DNA of 64,000 bases from Streptomyces sp. I05A-00742 (GCF_013055795.1 NZ_JABETO010000006.1:230661-294660); one strand, 5' to 3'. Positions 27,242 to 36,720 are shown, numbered from the stretch's first letter. The notes: generated by a model from the letters alone, not told the origin. Numbers and translations are program-made.

Positions 27242-28130
27242 GACCACGGTCACGCCCGCGCAGGACGTGATCCACAACATCGGCTACCGCCCGTACTCCG
27301 GTCCCCGCCTGGGCCGTGCCTACGCCCGCCGCGCGCTCTACTCGCAGAGCCTGCGCGGCGCCTACGGCCTGGGCCGTTCGGCGAAGTCCAAGGTCCTGCC
27401 GATGACGCTGTTCGCCGTGATGTGCGTACCGGCCGCGATCATCGTGGCGGTGGCCGTCACGACGAAGATGGACAAGCTGCCCCTGGAGTACACGCGGTAC
27501 GCGATCCTCCTCCAGGCCGTCGTCGGCCTCTACCTGGCAGCCCAGGCGCCGCAGTCGGTCTCCAGGGACCTGCGCTTCAGGACGGTCCCGCTCTACTTCT
27601 CGCGCCCGGTCGAACGCGTCGACTACGTGGTGGCCAAGTTCGCCGCGCTCGCCTCCGCGCTGTTCCTGCTGACGGCGGCGCCGCTGCTCATCCTCTATCT
27701 GGGCGCCCTGCTCGCCAAGCTGGACTTCGCCGCCCAGACGAAAGCCTTCGCCCAAGGACTGGTCTCCGTGGCCCTGTTGTCCCTCCTCTTCGCCGGCATC
27801 GGCCTGGTCGTCGCGGCGCTCACCCCGCGCCGCGGGTTCGGGGTCGCCGCCGTGATCGCCGTCCTCACCATCTCGTACGGTGCCGTGAGCACCATCCAGA
27901 GCATCGCCCTCAGCCGCGACAACACCGACGTCATCGGGTGGCTGGGCTTCTTCTCGCCGATCACCCTGATCGACGGCGTGCAGACGGCGTTCCTCTCGGC
28001 CACGTCCAGCTACCCCGGCGGCCACGGGCCCGGCACGGGCGCCGGAGTGCTCTACCTGGTCGTCGTCCTGGGCCTGATCGCCGGCTCGTACGGCCTGCTC
28101 ATGCGCCGCTACCGAAAGGCCGGGCTGTGA
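27231..28130 (+). CDS. ABC exporter permease 1
   Basis: Encodes 299 aa. A hydrophilic N-terminus with a conserved IGYRPYSGPRLGR segment is followed by six membrane spans between about residues 55 and 290, the ABC-2 type exporter layout. It overlaps the ATPase gene before it by 11 bases and the next ATPase by four (GTGA), indicating tight translational coupling. Confidence 0.9.
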   Translation: MPPETTVTPAQDVIHNIGYRPYSGPRLGRAYARRALYSQSLRGAYGLGRSAKSKVLPMTLFAVMCVPAAIIVAVAVTTKMDKLPLEYTRYAILLQAVVGLYLAAQAPQSVSRDLRFRTVPLYFSRPVERVDYVVAKFAALASALFLLTAAPLLILYLGALLAKLDFAAQTKAFAQGLVSVALLSLLFAGIGLVVAALTPRRGFGVAAVIAVLTISYGAVSTIQSIALSRDNTDVIGWLGFFSPITLIDGVQTAFLSATSSYPGGHGPGTGAGVLYLVVVLGLIAGSYGLLMRRYRKAGL

Positions 28131-29038
28131 CCAGCATCCATATCGACAACGTCTCCCGCTGGTTCGGCAACGTGGTGGCCGTCAACGACGTCTCCATGAC
28201 GATCGGCCCCGGCGTCACCGGCCTGCTGGGCCCCAACGGAGCGGGCAAGTCCACGCTCATCAATATGATGGGCGGTTTCCTGGCCCCCTCCACCGGCACG
28301 GTCACCCTCGACGGGACGACCATCTGGGGCAACGAGGAGATCTACCGTCACATCGGCGTCGTCCCCGAGCGCGAGGCGATGTACGACTTCCTCACCGGCC
28401 TGGACTTCGTCCGCGCCAACGCCGAGCTCCACGGGCTGCCCGCCTCCGCGGCCCAACGGGCGCTGGCGACGGTCGAGATGGAGTACGCGCAGGACCGGAA
28501 GATCTCCACGTACAGCAAGGGCATGCGGCAGCGGGTGAAGATGGCGTCCGCCCTGGTGCACGACCCGACCGTGCTGCTGCTCGACGAGCCCTTCAACGGC
28601 ATGGACCCCCGTCAGCGCATGCAACTGATGGACCTGCTGCGGAAGATGGGGAGCGAGGGGCGTTCGGTCCTGTTCTCCTCGCACATCCTGGAGGAGGTCG
28701 AACAGCTCGCGGCCCACATCGAGGTCGTGGTGGCCGGGCGGCACGCGGCGTCGGGCGACTTCCGCAAGATCCGCCGGCTGATGACCAACCGGCCGCACCG
28801 CTACCTCGTCCGCTCCAGCGACGACCGGGCCCTGGCCGCCGCCCTCATCGCCGACCCGTCGACGTCCGGCATCGAGGTGGACGTCCAGGAGGGCGCCCTG
28901 CGCGTCCAGGCCATCGACTTCGCCCGGTTCACCACCCTCCTCCCGGCCGTGGCCCGCGCGCACGGCATCCGCCTCCTCACGGTCTCGCCCTCCGACGAGT
29001 CCCTGGAATCGGTCTTCTCCTACCTCGTCGCGGCCTGA
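28127..29038 (+). CDS. ABC exporter ATP-binding protein 2
   Basis: Encodes 303 aa from the GTG at 28127, which overlaps the previous stop in GTGA. Motifs: GPNGAGKST, YSKGMRQRVKMA, VLLLDEPFNGMDP and SSHIL. The Walker B neighbour carries FNGMD where most have TNGLD, a mark of this subfamily. Paired with ATPase 1 it suggests a heteromeric pump or two pumps made together. Confidence 0.93.
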   Translation: MTSIHIDNVSRWFGNVVAVNDVSMTIGPGVTGLLGPNGAGKSTLINMMGGFLAPSTGTVTLDGTTIWGNEEIYRHIGVVPEREAMYDFLTGLDFVRANAELHGLPASAAQRALATVEMEYAQDRKISTYSKGMRQRVKMASALVHDPTVLLLDEPFNGMDPRQRMQLMDLLRKMGSEGRSVLFSSHILEEVEQLAAHIEVVVAGRHAASGDFRKIRRLMTNRPHRYLVRSSDDRALAAALIADPSTSGIEVDVQEGALRVQAIDFARFTTLLPAVARAHGIRLLTVSPSDESLESVFSYLVAA

Positions 29039-29055
29039 AAGGAGGCATCGAACCC

Positions 29056-29784
29056 ATGCACCGCATCTACCACCCCACGGTCGCCCGGCTCACCTACCGG
29101 GGGCTCCTCGGCCGCCGCAGGGCCGCCGTCCTCTTTACGCTGCCAGCCCTGCTGCTGGTCATCGCCGTGGCGGTCCGCCTGCTCACCGGTGCCGACGACG
29201 ACACGGCCGGCGAGGTCCTGGGCGGGTTCGCGCTCGCCACCATGGTCCCGCTGATCGGTGTCATCGCCGGGACGGGCGCCATCGGCCCCGAGATCGACGA
29301 CGGCTCGGTCGTCTACCTCCTCGCCAAGCCGGTCAAGCGCCCGACGATCATCTTCACCAAACTGCTCGTCGCGACCGGGGTCACCGTCGTCTTCTCGGCC
29401 GTCCCCACGCTCATCGCCGGCCTGGTGCTGAACGGCAACAGCCAGCAGATCGCCGTCGCCTACACCGTCGCGGCGGCCGTCGCCTCCGTGACCTACAGCG
29501 CCGTCTTCCTGCTGCTCGGCACGGTCACCCGGCATGCCGTGGTCGCCGGGCTGGTCTACGCGCTGATCTGGGAGTCGCTGTTCGGCAATCTGGTGGCGGG
29601 GGCGCGGACGCTGAGTGTGCAGCAGTGGGCTCTGTCGCTGGCGGAGCGGATCGCTGCGCCGGGGGCGGTGTCATCGGATGTGGGGTTGCCGGTGGCGGTG
29701 GTGTTGATGGTGGGGGTGACGGTGGGGGCTACCTGGTACGCGGGGGAGAAGCTGCGGAAGCTGACGCTGGCGGGGGAGGAGTGA
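29056..29784 (+). CDS. ABC exporter permease 2
   Basis: Encodes 242 aa with GGAGG nine bases upstream. Six hydrophobic spans fit an ABC-2 permease (spans near 30-50, 60-90, 105-130, 140-165, 175-195 and 215-230). Last gene of the exporter operon. The 3' 150 bases have runs of GTGGCGG-like sequence and slightly different codon use from the rest of the gene. Confidence 0.88.
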   Translation: MHRIYHPTVARLTYRGLLGRRRAAVLFTLPALLLVIAVAVRLLTGADDDTAGEVLGGFALATMVPLIGVIAGTGAIGPEIDDGSVVYLLAKPVKRPTIIFTKLLVATGVTVVFSAVPTLIAGLVLNGNSQQIAVAYTVAAAVASVTYSAVFLLLGTVTRHAVVAGLVYALIWESLFGNLVAGARTLSVQQWALSLAERIAAPGAVSSDVGLPVAVVLMVGVTVGATWYAGEKLRKLTLAGEE

Positions 29785-29795
29785 CCCCAGCCCCG

Positions 29796-29967
29796 CCCTT
29801 TCACCGTTTCCGCGGGGAGGGCCCCGCGCCCCCGGGTGCGCGCGCCTGCGGCGCGCGTCCTCAAACGCCGGACGGGCTGACTTCAGCCCGTCCGGCGTTT
29901 GAGGACAGTGCGCGCAGCGCGCTTCGGGGGTGCGGGGGCGCAGCCCCTGCAAGAAACGGTGAAAGGG
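29796..29967. repeat. Large palindromic intergenic repeat, likely also a two-way terminator
   Basis: A nested inverted repeat of 172 bp. The core is perfect: 24-bp arms at 29857-29880 and 29883-29906 with a two-base loop. Outer arms CCCTTTCACCGTTT (29796-29809) and AAACGGTGAAAGGG (29954-29967) are also perfect, with partial pairing between. The core matches, from memory, a sequence scattered through Streptomyces intergenic regions. It lies between convergent genes, so the hairpin would end both transcripts. Confidence 0.8.
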
Positions 29968-29994
29968 AGGGACCGGGGCACACAAACCGTCACC

Positions 29995-30921
29995 TCAGAC
30001 GTACCGCCTCAACGCCCGCGCCACCGCCATCTGCTCCTCCTCGAGCCGCGACTCCCCGTCCTCGACGGACCACAGCGAGTTCTGCAGAGCACGAGCCAGC
30101 GTCCAGCGCGCCGCCCGCCCCCGATCGAGGCCCAGCACCTCGGTCATCAGGTCGAACCGTCGGCGCACCGCCCGTTCCACGTCGCCCGTCGCCACAGCGT
30201 CGGACCAGCGGTTGTCGAGCGCCGGCATGAGGTCGAAGCCCGGGTCGCCGACGAGCGGCACGGGGTCGATGGCGAGCCAGGGGCCGCGCGGGGGGCCGGG
30301 CAGCGGGGCGAGGACGTTCTCGTAGTGGAGGTCCCAGTGCAGCAGCCGGTCGCCGGGCTCGCCGAGGACCTCGCGGACGGCGGCGGCGCAGTCGGTCAGC
30401 AGCCGGCGCTCGTCCGCGTCGGGCAGGGCGGTCAGGGCCTGCGGCACGTCGTCCAGCATGGCGGCCGCCACCTGCCCCAGGTGCCGCAGCCCGGTGGGCG
30501 CGGGCGCGGTGTGCAGCCGGGCGAGGAGCCCGGTCAGGGACAGCAGAGCGGTCTCGACGTCCGGTACGGAGTCCAACGAGCGCGTGGCGTCGAGCCGTTC
30601 GAGCAGCAGGGTGCCCGTTGCGGGGTCGTGGTCGAGGAGCCGGACGGCGCCGGAGCCGTTCCAGGCGCGCAGTGCCAGGGGCTCGCCGGCCCGCTCCTCG
30701 TCCACCGGCTGGAGCTTCAGGGCCGCCGGGGTGCCGTCCTCCCGCAGCACGGGGAGGACGAGCGCCACGAAGCCATGGGCAGGATCGCCGTCGGGCCTCA
30801 GGTTCCAGCGGTCCAGGAAGCCGGCCGCCAGGTCCGGCAGCCCCGCGATCCACTCGGCGGCGTTCTCCGGGTTGTGCCGGCTGTGGTGGTCGGCCAGCTG
30901 CGGGGGCACGGTGATCGGCAC
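29995..30921 (-). CDS. Aminoglycoside/hydroxyurea resistance kinase-like phosphotransferase (APH(6) type)
   Basis: Encodes 308 aa from the GTG at 30921, with GAGGAG nine bases upstream. It fits the APH_6_hur family, relatives of streptomycin 6-kinase. HWDLHYENVLA is the catalytic loop (usual form HGDLHxGN), and IDPVPLVGDPGFDL supplies the metal-binding Asp. The family phosphorylates streptomycin or hydroxyurea and can give resistance, but many Streptomyces copies have unknown substrates. It lies 50 bp after the NimT-like transporter on the same strand. Confidence 0.87.
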   Translation of the reverse strand: MPITVPPQLADHHSRHNPENAAEWIAGLPDLAAGFLDRWNLRPDGDPAHGFVALVLPVLREDGTPAALKLQPVDEERAGEPLALRAWNGSGAVRLLDHDPATGTLLLERLDATRSLDSVPDVETALLSLTGLLARLHTAPAPTGLRHLGQVAAAMLDDVPQALTALPDADERRLLTDCAAAVREVLGEPGDRLLHWDLHYENVLAPLPGPPRGPWLAIDPVPLVGDPGFDLMPALDNRWSDAVATGDVERAVRRRFDLMTEVLGLDRGRAARWTLARALQNSLWSVEDGESRLEEEQMAVARALRRYV

Positions 30922-30971
30922 GGCGGCGTTCTCCTCACGGGGTGGACACGGTCTCACCCACCCCCAACGTC

Positions 30972-32234
30972 TCAGATCTTCCGATCGCGCCCGGCGCCGA
31001 GTCCCAGGAACACCAGGGCCAGACAGGCGGCGAGGAGCACGCAGACCGGCAACGTCCAGCCGTCCGTGGCCTGGTGGACCGCGCCGACGGCGAACGGGCC
31101 GACGGAGGCGAGGAGATAGCCCCAGGTCTGTGCCATGCCGGACAGCCGGGCCGCGGTGTGCGCGTCGCGGCTGCGCAGCACCATCAGGGTCAGCGCCAGC
31201 CCCAGGGTGCCGCCCTGGGCGACGCCCATCATCGTGGCCCATGCCCAGGCGCCCGCCACGGGGGCGAGCAGCAGGCCGGTCGTGCCACCGGCCATCAGGA
31301 GGACGACGCCGACGGCCAGCAGCCGCTGGTCGCGCATCCGCCCGGCGAGGACGGGCACGGCGAACGAACCGGCCATCTGCACCAGGGTGTAGAAGGCGTA
31401 GACGAGGCCCGCCTCGCTCTTGGTCATGCCGTTGTCGGTGAAGACGGTCGGCATCCAGGCGATGCACACATACGCGATCAGCGACTGGGTGCCCATGAGC
31501 AGGGTGACCTGCCAGGCCAGCGGCGAGCGCAGCAGGTTCGGCCCCTCGGGGGCGGGCCGTCCGCCCGCGGGGACGGCGTGGCGGTGGCCGCCGCGCCGGG
31601 CGATCAGCGCCTGGGGGATCCAGACGGCGACGGCGATCGCGGCGAGCAGCGCCCAGGAGGCGAGCGAGCCCTGCCAGCCGCCGAGGGCGTTCTCGAGCGG
31701 GACCGCGCAGGCGGCCGAGACGGTGGCGCCGAGGATCATCGCCGTCGAGTAGAGGGCGGTCATGCTCGCGGCCCGGTCGGGGAAGTCCCGCTTGATCAGG
31801 CCGGGCATGAGGACGTTGAGGAAGGCGATCGCGGTGCCCACCAGTGCGCTGCCCACGAAGAGCGAGGCCACCGGGGGCGCGACGCGCACGAGGATGCCGC
31901 CGCAGAGCAGGACAAGGGCGGCGCACAGCACCGCCTCGGTGCCGAAGCGCCGGGCGAGCTTCGGCGCGGCGATCGAACCGAGGCCCATGAAGACCAGCGG
32001 AATGGTCGTGACCAGGCTGCTCGCGGTCGCGTTCAGTCCGAAGTGGTCGTTGACCTCCCCGACGAGCGGGGAGACACCCGCGAGCGCGGCCCGCATATTG
32101 AGCGAGGCGAGGACGATGCCCGCGAGGACCAGCGCGGGGTGGGCGCGCAGGGCGCGGACGGCGGTGGGGGCCGGGGCCGCGGACGAGGGTTCCTCGGCGG
32201 CTATGAGAGGTGTTTCGGACCTCGCTTCCGACAT
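30972..32234 (-). CDS. MFS transporter of the CynX/NimT family
   Basis: Encodes 420 aa with twelve hydrophobic spans, a charged N-terminal tail of 30 residues and the RRFGTE-type loop between spans 2 and 3. The best match in memory is the CynX/NimT group (cyanate or 2-nitroimidazole transporters), most with unknown cargo. It lies between a FadR-type regulator gene and the phosphotransferase gene, with gaps of about 50 bp, so the three form one operon. Confidence 0.88.
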   Translation of the reverse strand: MSEARSETPLIAAEEPSSAAPAPTAVRALRAHPALVLAGIVLASLNMRAALAGVSPLVGEVNDHFGLNATASSLVTTIPLVFMGLGSIAAPKLARRFGTEAVLCAALVLLCGGILVRVAPPVASLFVGSALVGTAIAFLNVLMPGLIKRDFPDRAASMTALYSTAMILGATVSAACAVPLENALGGWQGSLASWALLAAIAVAVWIPQALIARRGGHRHAVPAGGRPAPEGPNLLRSPLAWQVTLLMGTQSLIAYVCIAWMPTVFTDNGMTKSEAGLVYAFYTLVQMAGSFAVPVLAGRMRDQRLLAVGVVLLMAGGTTGLLLAPVAGAWAWATMMGVAQGGTLGLALTLMVLRSRDAHTAARLSGMAQTWGYLLASVGPFAVGAVHQATDGWTLPVCVLLAACLALVFLGLGAGRDRKI

Positions 32235-32289
32235 GGGGATGCCTTTCCAGGTGGTGCTCAGAGAGGAGTGAGAGGGGGGAGGCCGTCCG

Positions 32290-33000
32290 TCACCGCTCGG
32301 CGAGCAGTGCCTCGACCGCCTGCTTCGGGCGTTCGAGCAGGGCCCGCGCGGCGCGGTGGGCCGCGTCGGGGTCGCCGGAGGCGATGGCCACCATGAGGGC
32401 GTGGTGGTCGCCGTGGATGATGCGCGGCATGTCCCGGTCGCCGAGCGCCGTGACCAGCGCCTCGCGCACGGAGCTGCTGAACCAGGTGTAGGTCGCGGTC
32501 AGCGCGGTGTTGTGCGCGGCCTCCACGACGGCCTTGTGGAACTCGATGTCGTGGTGCGCGTACAGCTCCAGGCTGCCGGAGTCCGGCTGGCCGTCGGCGT
32601 CCTCCAGCTCCGCCTGGGCGTTCAGGGCGGCGCGCATCCGGTCCAGGTCGGCGGGTTCGTGGCGGACCGCGGCGAGCCGGGCGGCCTCGGCCTCCAGCGC
32701 GATCCGCAGTTCGAGGACGTCGCGCACCCCGGCGCGCTGCACCCCGCGCATGATCTCGGCCGGGTCGGCGGTGGAGACCACGAAGGTGCCCTCGCCCTGC
32801 CGGGAGCGCAGCATCCCGGCGTGCACGAGGACGCGGACGGCCTCGCGGACCGTGTTGCGCCCCACCTGGAGCTGCTCGGCGAGGGCGTGCTCGGTGGGGA
32901 TGCGCTCCCCCACCCGCCACTCACCGGCGGCCACCTGCCCGCGCAGTTGCTCCACGACGGTGTCCACGAGGGACTGGCGTCCCGCTGCCCGTAGTGCCAT
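32290..33000 (-). CDS. GntR-family regulator, FadR/FCD type
   Basis: Encodes 236 aa from the ATG at 33000. The GntR winged helix is at 10-75 (RIPTEHALAEQLQVGRNTVREAV). The FCD domain is at 95-225, with the conserved Asp/His metal ligands in the pattern YAHHDIEFHKAVVEAAHN and HGDHHALM. FCD regulators respond to small organic acids. It probably controls its own operon, including the NimT-like transporter and the kinase; an inverted repeat surrounds the putative -10. Confidence 0.92.
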   Translation of the reverse strand: MALRAAGRQSLVDTVVEQLRGQVAAGEWRVGERIPTEHALAEQLQVGRNTVREAVRVLVHAGMLRSRQGEGTFVVSTADPAEIMRGVQRAGVRDVLELRIALEAEAARLAAVRHEPADLDRMRAALNAQAELEDADGQPDSGSLELYAHHDIEFHKAVVEAAHNTALTATYTWFSSSVREALVTALGDRDMPRIIHGDHHALMVAIASGDPDAAHRAARALLERPKQAVEALLAER

Positions 33001-33048
33001 GGGGTCGAACCTCCGGCTGCCCGCGTCTTCCGCTTCACCGGATCTCCC

Positions 33049-33071
33049 GGTTGCCCAGTCATCCTACAACC
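33049..33071. promoter_or_regulatory. Candidate operator and -10 of the FCD regulator operon
   Basis: GGTTG (33049-33053) and CAACC (33067-33071) flank 13 bases. The leftward -10 candidate TAGGAT lies inside at 33061-33066. The arrangement would allow autorepression of the regulator. Confidence 0.4.
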
Positions 33072-33110
33072 TGCCCGGGAAGGCTCCGGCTGGAGCCAGT
33101 GGAGCCGCCC

Positions 33111-35849
33111 TCAGATCATCAGCCGCGCCAGCTCCGTCCGCGAGGTGATGCCGAGCTTCGGGTAGACGTTGGACAGGTGGTACCCCGCCGTCCGAGGGCT
33201 GATGAAGAGCCGGGCGCCGATGTCCCGGTTGCTGAGCCCCTGCGCGGCGAGGCGTGCCACCTGGAACTCCTGCGGGGTGAGCCGGTCGAGCGGACCGGCC
33301 GCGGCGCCGGACGTGACGACGCTCTCGCCGGTGGCCCGGAGCTCGGTGCGGGCCCGTTCCGCCCACGGCACCGCCCCGAGCCGCTCGAAGGTCTCCAGCG
33401 CGGACCGCAGCCGGAGCCGCGCGTCCGACGTCTGCCGAAGGCGCCGCAGGTGCTCGCCGTACAGCAGCTCGGTGCGGGCCCGGTCGAACGTGGAGCCCCC
33501 GCCCTCGTGGTGGAGGCGGAGGGACCGGGCGAAGTGTTCGCCGGCGCGCGCGTCGTCCGCGAGCAGGGCCCGGCAGCGCTCGGTGAGCGCCTCGGCCCAG
33601 GGCCGGCGCCGGTAGGCGGCCGTGTGCCGTTCGTACCAGGCGAAGGCCGAACGGGCCCCGTCCGGCCGGTCGAGCCGTACCGCCGCCTCGACGAGGTCGG
33701 GCAGGCTGCCGATGACACCCTGCCGGTCCGGTCCCGCGGTGACGGCGGTGAGACGGTCGAACGCCGCCTCGGTCCGCCCGAGCCCCAGGTCGAGGACGCT
33801 GAGCGCGCCCGCCGCGTGCACGGTGCCGGGGGCCACGCCGCGGGCCAGCGCCTCGGCGGTCAGCTCGCGGCAGCCCTCGTCGTCGCCCCGGACGGCGGCG
33901 AGGTGGGCGAGGACGGTGGCCAGGTGGACGCGGACGCGGGACTGCCCCGTGTCGTCCGCGACGCGCATCCCGTCGGTGGCGGTGGCCAGGGCCTCGCGGT
34001 GCAGGCCGAGCAGCAGCTGCGTACGGGCGAGCAGCATCTGGACCAGGGCGAGGACGCCGATGGCGCCGGTCTCCCGGCACCGGCGCTCCAGCGAGGAGGC
34101 CAGCTCGCGGGCGGCGGCCAGGTCGCCGTTGAACATGTGCCACCAGCCGAGCCGCACGTCCTCCCGGATGTCCTCCGGCGACCCGTCGGCCGTGCCGATG
34201 AGCTGCCGCACCGCGTCGGCGGCGTCCGCCGGGCCGCCGGGGCCGGTCCGGTGCTGCCCGGCGGCGAGCCGCGCGAGCGCGGCGATCCGCGCCGCGCCGG
34301 GCAGTTCCAGCTCCGCGGCCCGGGCGGCGGTCCGGTCCAGCGCCTCCTGGTCACCGGCGTGCCAGGCGGCCTGTGCCGCCTGGAACAGCAGGGTGTCCGC
34401 GAGCTCCGGCGCGCGGCCGACGAGGTCCAGGGCGGTGGCGGCGAGCATGGCGTGGGCGTCGCGGGACCGGTCCTGTTCGTCGGTGACCTCGGCCCGGACC
34501 CGTACGGCGGCGGCGAGCGCGGCCGGGTCCGCCACGCCGTCCGACAGCGCGACGGCACCGGCCGCCAGCTCCTCGGCCCGGCACAGCTGCCCGGCGTCGG
34601 CCGCGGCCCGGGCGGCCGCCGTCAGCCGACGGCCCCGTCCGGCGGGGTCCGCAGTGAGCGCGGCGGCCCGTTCGTACGCGGCGGCGACGGCGCTCGAACT
34701 GCCGCGTGACCGGGCGCGTTCGGCGCTCTCCTCCAGCAGCCGGGCGGCTTCAGGGTCGGGCCCGGTCCCTGCGGCGGCGAGGTGCCAGGCCCGCTGGTCC
34801 GCCTGGTCGGGGCGGTCGGCGAGCACGTCCGCCAGCGCCCGGTGCACGGCGAGCCGGCGGCTCGCGGTCCCGTCCTGGTAGACGGCGGTGCGCACCAGGG
34901 GGTGCCGGAAGACGAGACGCCCGTCCGACAGGCGCAGCAGCCGGGCCCGCTCGGCGGGTTCGAGGTCGTCGAGGTCCGCGCCGAAGCGCTCCGCCGCCGC
35001 GAGGACGACGGAGAGGTCGGCGCCGCCCGCCGCGGCGGCGACGAGGAGCAGGCTCCGGGTGCGCCCGGGCAGCGCGGTGACGACCCCGGTGAAGGTGCGC
35101 AGCAGCCTGCTGTGCGTGGGCAGGGCGGCCACCCCGTACGGCGAGGCGTACCGTTGCTCCTCCCGCTGGGCCGTGGGGAGCTCCCGCAGCGCCAACGGAT
35201 TTCCCGCGGCTTCCTTGAGGATGACGTCACGGGCGTGCCGCGGCAGGGAGGGCGCGTGCTCGTCCAGCAGCGAGGCGGCGGCCGCGGCGTCCAGGCCGGT
35301 CAGGCGCAGCTCCGGGATGCCGGGGGTGGGGAAGGCCGGGGCGTTCTCCTCGCGGGCGGCGATCACGACGGCGATGGGCTCGGCGCCCAGCCGGCGGGCC
35401 GCGAACAGCAGCGCGTCCGCCGATTCCCGGTCGAGCCAGTGGGCGTCGTCGACGAGGCACAGCAGCGGCTGCTCCTCGGCGAGGCCGTCGAGGAGCGTGA
35501 GCACCGCGAGGCCGACGAGGAAACGGTCGCCGCCCACCGCGGCGGGGGCCATCCCGAGCGCGGACCGCAGCGCCGCCGCCTGGGTGTCGGGGAGCCGGTC
35601 GACGCGGTCGAGGACGCCGGAGAGCATCATGTGCAGCCCCGCGAACGGCAGTTCGCCCTCGGCCTCGACTCCGAGGCCGCGCAGCACCCGCATGCCGGCC
35701 TCCCCGGCGGTGCGGGCGGCGTGGTCGAGCAGGACCGACTTGCCGATGCCGGCCTCGCCGCGGAGCACCACGGCGCCGCTGCGGCCCTCCCGCGCGTCGG
35801 AGAGGAGCCGGTCGAGCGCGGCGATTTCCGTGGTACGTCCATGGAGCAT
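33111..35849 (-). CDS. LuxR-family ATP-dependent regulator (LAL type)
   Basis: Encodes 912 aa from the ATG at 35849. An AAA-type ATPase occupies the N-terminus, with Walker A GEAGIGKS at 31-38 and a Walker B-like LLCLVDDAHW. A long helical region, probably TPR-like, occupies 350-830. The LuxR helix-turn-helix is at the C-terminus (about 845-905, LTPQEFQVARLAAQGLSNRD and a following recognition helix). LAL proteins are large activators, often of secondary metabolism or sugar use. It lies 41 bp after the FMN reductase on the same strand. Confidence 0.93.
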   Translation of the reverse strand: MLHGRTTEIAALDRLLSDAREGRSGAVVLRGEAGIGKSVLLDHAARTAGEAGMRVLRGLGVEAEGELPFAGLHMMLSGVLDRVDRLPDTQAAALRSALGMAPAAVGGDRFLVGLAVLTLLDGLAEEQPLLCLVDDAHWLDRESADALLFAARRLGAEPIAVVIAAREENAPAFPTPGIPELRLTGLDAAAAASLLDEHAPSLPRHARDVILKEAAGNPLALRELPTAQREEQRYASPYGVAALPTHSRLLRTFTGVVTALPGRTRSLLLVAAAAGGADLSVVLAAAERFGADLDDLEPAERARLLRLSDGRLVFRHPLVRTAVYQDGTASRRLAVHRALADVLADRPDQADQRAWHLAAAGTGPDPEAARLLEESAERARSRGSSSAVAAAYERAAALTADPAGRGRRLTAAARAAADAGQLCRAEELAAGAVALSDGVADPAALAAAVRVRAEVTDEQDRSRDAHAMLAATALDLVGRAPELADTLLFQAAQAAWHAGDQEALDRTAARAAELELPGAARIAALARLAAGQHRTGPGGPADAADAVRQLIGTADGSPEDIREDVRLGWWHMFNGDLAAARELASSLERRCRETGAIGVLALVQMLLARTQLLLGLHREALATATDGMRVADDTGQSRVRVHLATVLAHLAAVRGDDEGCRELTAEALARGVAPGTVHAAGALSVLDLGLGRTEAAFDRLTAVTAGPDRQGVIGSLPDLVEAAVRLDRPDGARSAFAWYERHTAAYRRRPWAEALTERCRALLADDARAGEHFARSLRLHHEGGGSTFDRARTELLYGEHLRRLRQTSDARLRLRSALETFERLGAVPWAERARTELRATGESVVTSGAAAGPLDRLTPQEFQVARLAAQGLSNRDIGARLFISPRTAGYHLSNVYPKLGITSRTELARLMI

Positions 35850-35890
35850 GTACCCCACAGTAATCACTGTTCAGCGGCGTACGGTCGGCG

Positions 35891-36463
35891 TCACGCTCCG
35901 TACGGGAGCTCCTCCCGGGCCTGCCGCAGCGCGCGGCCCCACCAGACGAGCTGGTCGAGCATGCGCTTGGCCGCGCCGCTCACGATGTCCGCGTCGTGCG
36001 GCGTCCCGTCCTGGCCGAAGCGCTCCCAGGCCATGTGGAAGCTGACGGTCTCCCGCACCGTGACGGCGTGCAGCTCGGCGAAGACCTGACGCAGGTGCTC
36101 GACGGCGCGCAGCCCGCCGCCCAGCCCGCCGTAGGAGACGAAGCCGACGGGCTTGGCCTGCCACTGCACGTAGTGCCAGTCGATCGCGGCCTTCAGGGAC
36201 GCCGGGTAGGAGTGGTTGTACTCGGGCGTGACGACCACGAACGCGTCGGCGGCGGCCAGCCGGGGCGTGATCGCGGCGACCTCGGGGGTGGGCTCGCCGC
36301 ACAGGACGTGCGTGATGTCGGCCTCCGCCAGGTCGATGACGTCGATGTCCACGCCGGCGTGGGCGCGGGCCTCCTCGGCGAACCAGTCGGCCACGGTGGG
36401 ACCGAACCGGCCCTCGCGGGTCGAACCGACGATGACGACGAGGCGGAGCGGCGCGGCGTTCAT
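35891..36463 (-). CDS. NADPH-dependent FMN reductase
   Basis: Encodes 190 aa, with AAGGAAG upstream of the ATG at 36463. Flavodoxin-like: VGSTREGRFG near residue 12 binds the FMN phosphate, and TPEYNHSYPASLKAAIDW in the middle is typical of the family. It reduces flavins or quinones. It is divergent from a DHA2 exporter across 270 bp holding a long inverted repeat, and precedes the LAL gene. A shared drug- or redox-stress role is inferred. Confidence 0.93.
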   Translation of the reverse strand: MNAAPLRLVVIVGSTREGRFGPTVADWFAEEARAHAGVDIDVIDLAEADITHVLCGEPTPEVAAITPRLAAADAFVVVTPEYNHSYPASLKAAIDWHYVQWQAKPVGFVSYGGLGGGLRAVEHLRQVFAELHAVTVRETVSFHMAWERFGQDGTPHDADIVSGAAKRMLDQLVWWGRALRQAREELPYGA

Positions 36464-36620
36464 ACGGGGACTTCCTTCGTGCTCGGGAAACGCGTGCTGG
36501 GAGAGACGCCGGCGGGGCGGGGGCGTGCCCCACCGGCGTCCGCGGGCCGTCCGGTATCCGGCGGCCCGTCGGCCGTGACCGGCTGACGTCCCAAAAGCTA
36601 TGGCGGCGGCTCCTGCCCCC

Positions 36621-36714
36621 ACATCTGTCGGACGACCGGGTTCGGTGACCGGGCCGGCCGGTCAGGGACCCGGTCACCGACCCGGTCGTCCGGCAGATGT
36701 GACCCGGTCGTCCG
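36621..36714. promoter_or_regulatory. Long inverted repeat and repeated operator motif before the DHA2 exporter
   Basis: Near-perfect arms of about 32 bp lie at 36621-36653 and 36669-36700. The core CGGACGACCGGGT occurs at 36629-36641, inverted at about 36680-36692 and again at 36702-36714, the last just ahead of the -10. Three copies of one half-motif suggest cooperative binding by a TetR- or MarR-type repressor. Confidence 0.65.
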
Positions 36715-36720
36715 TTTTCC

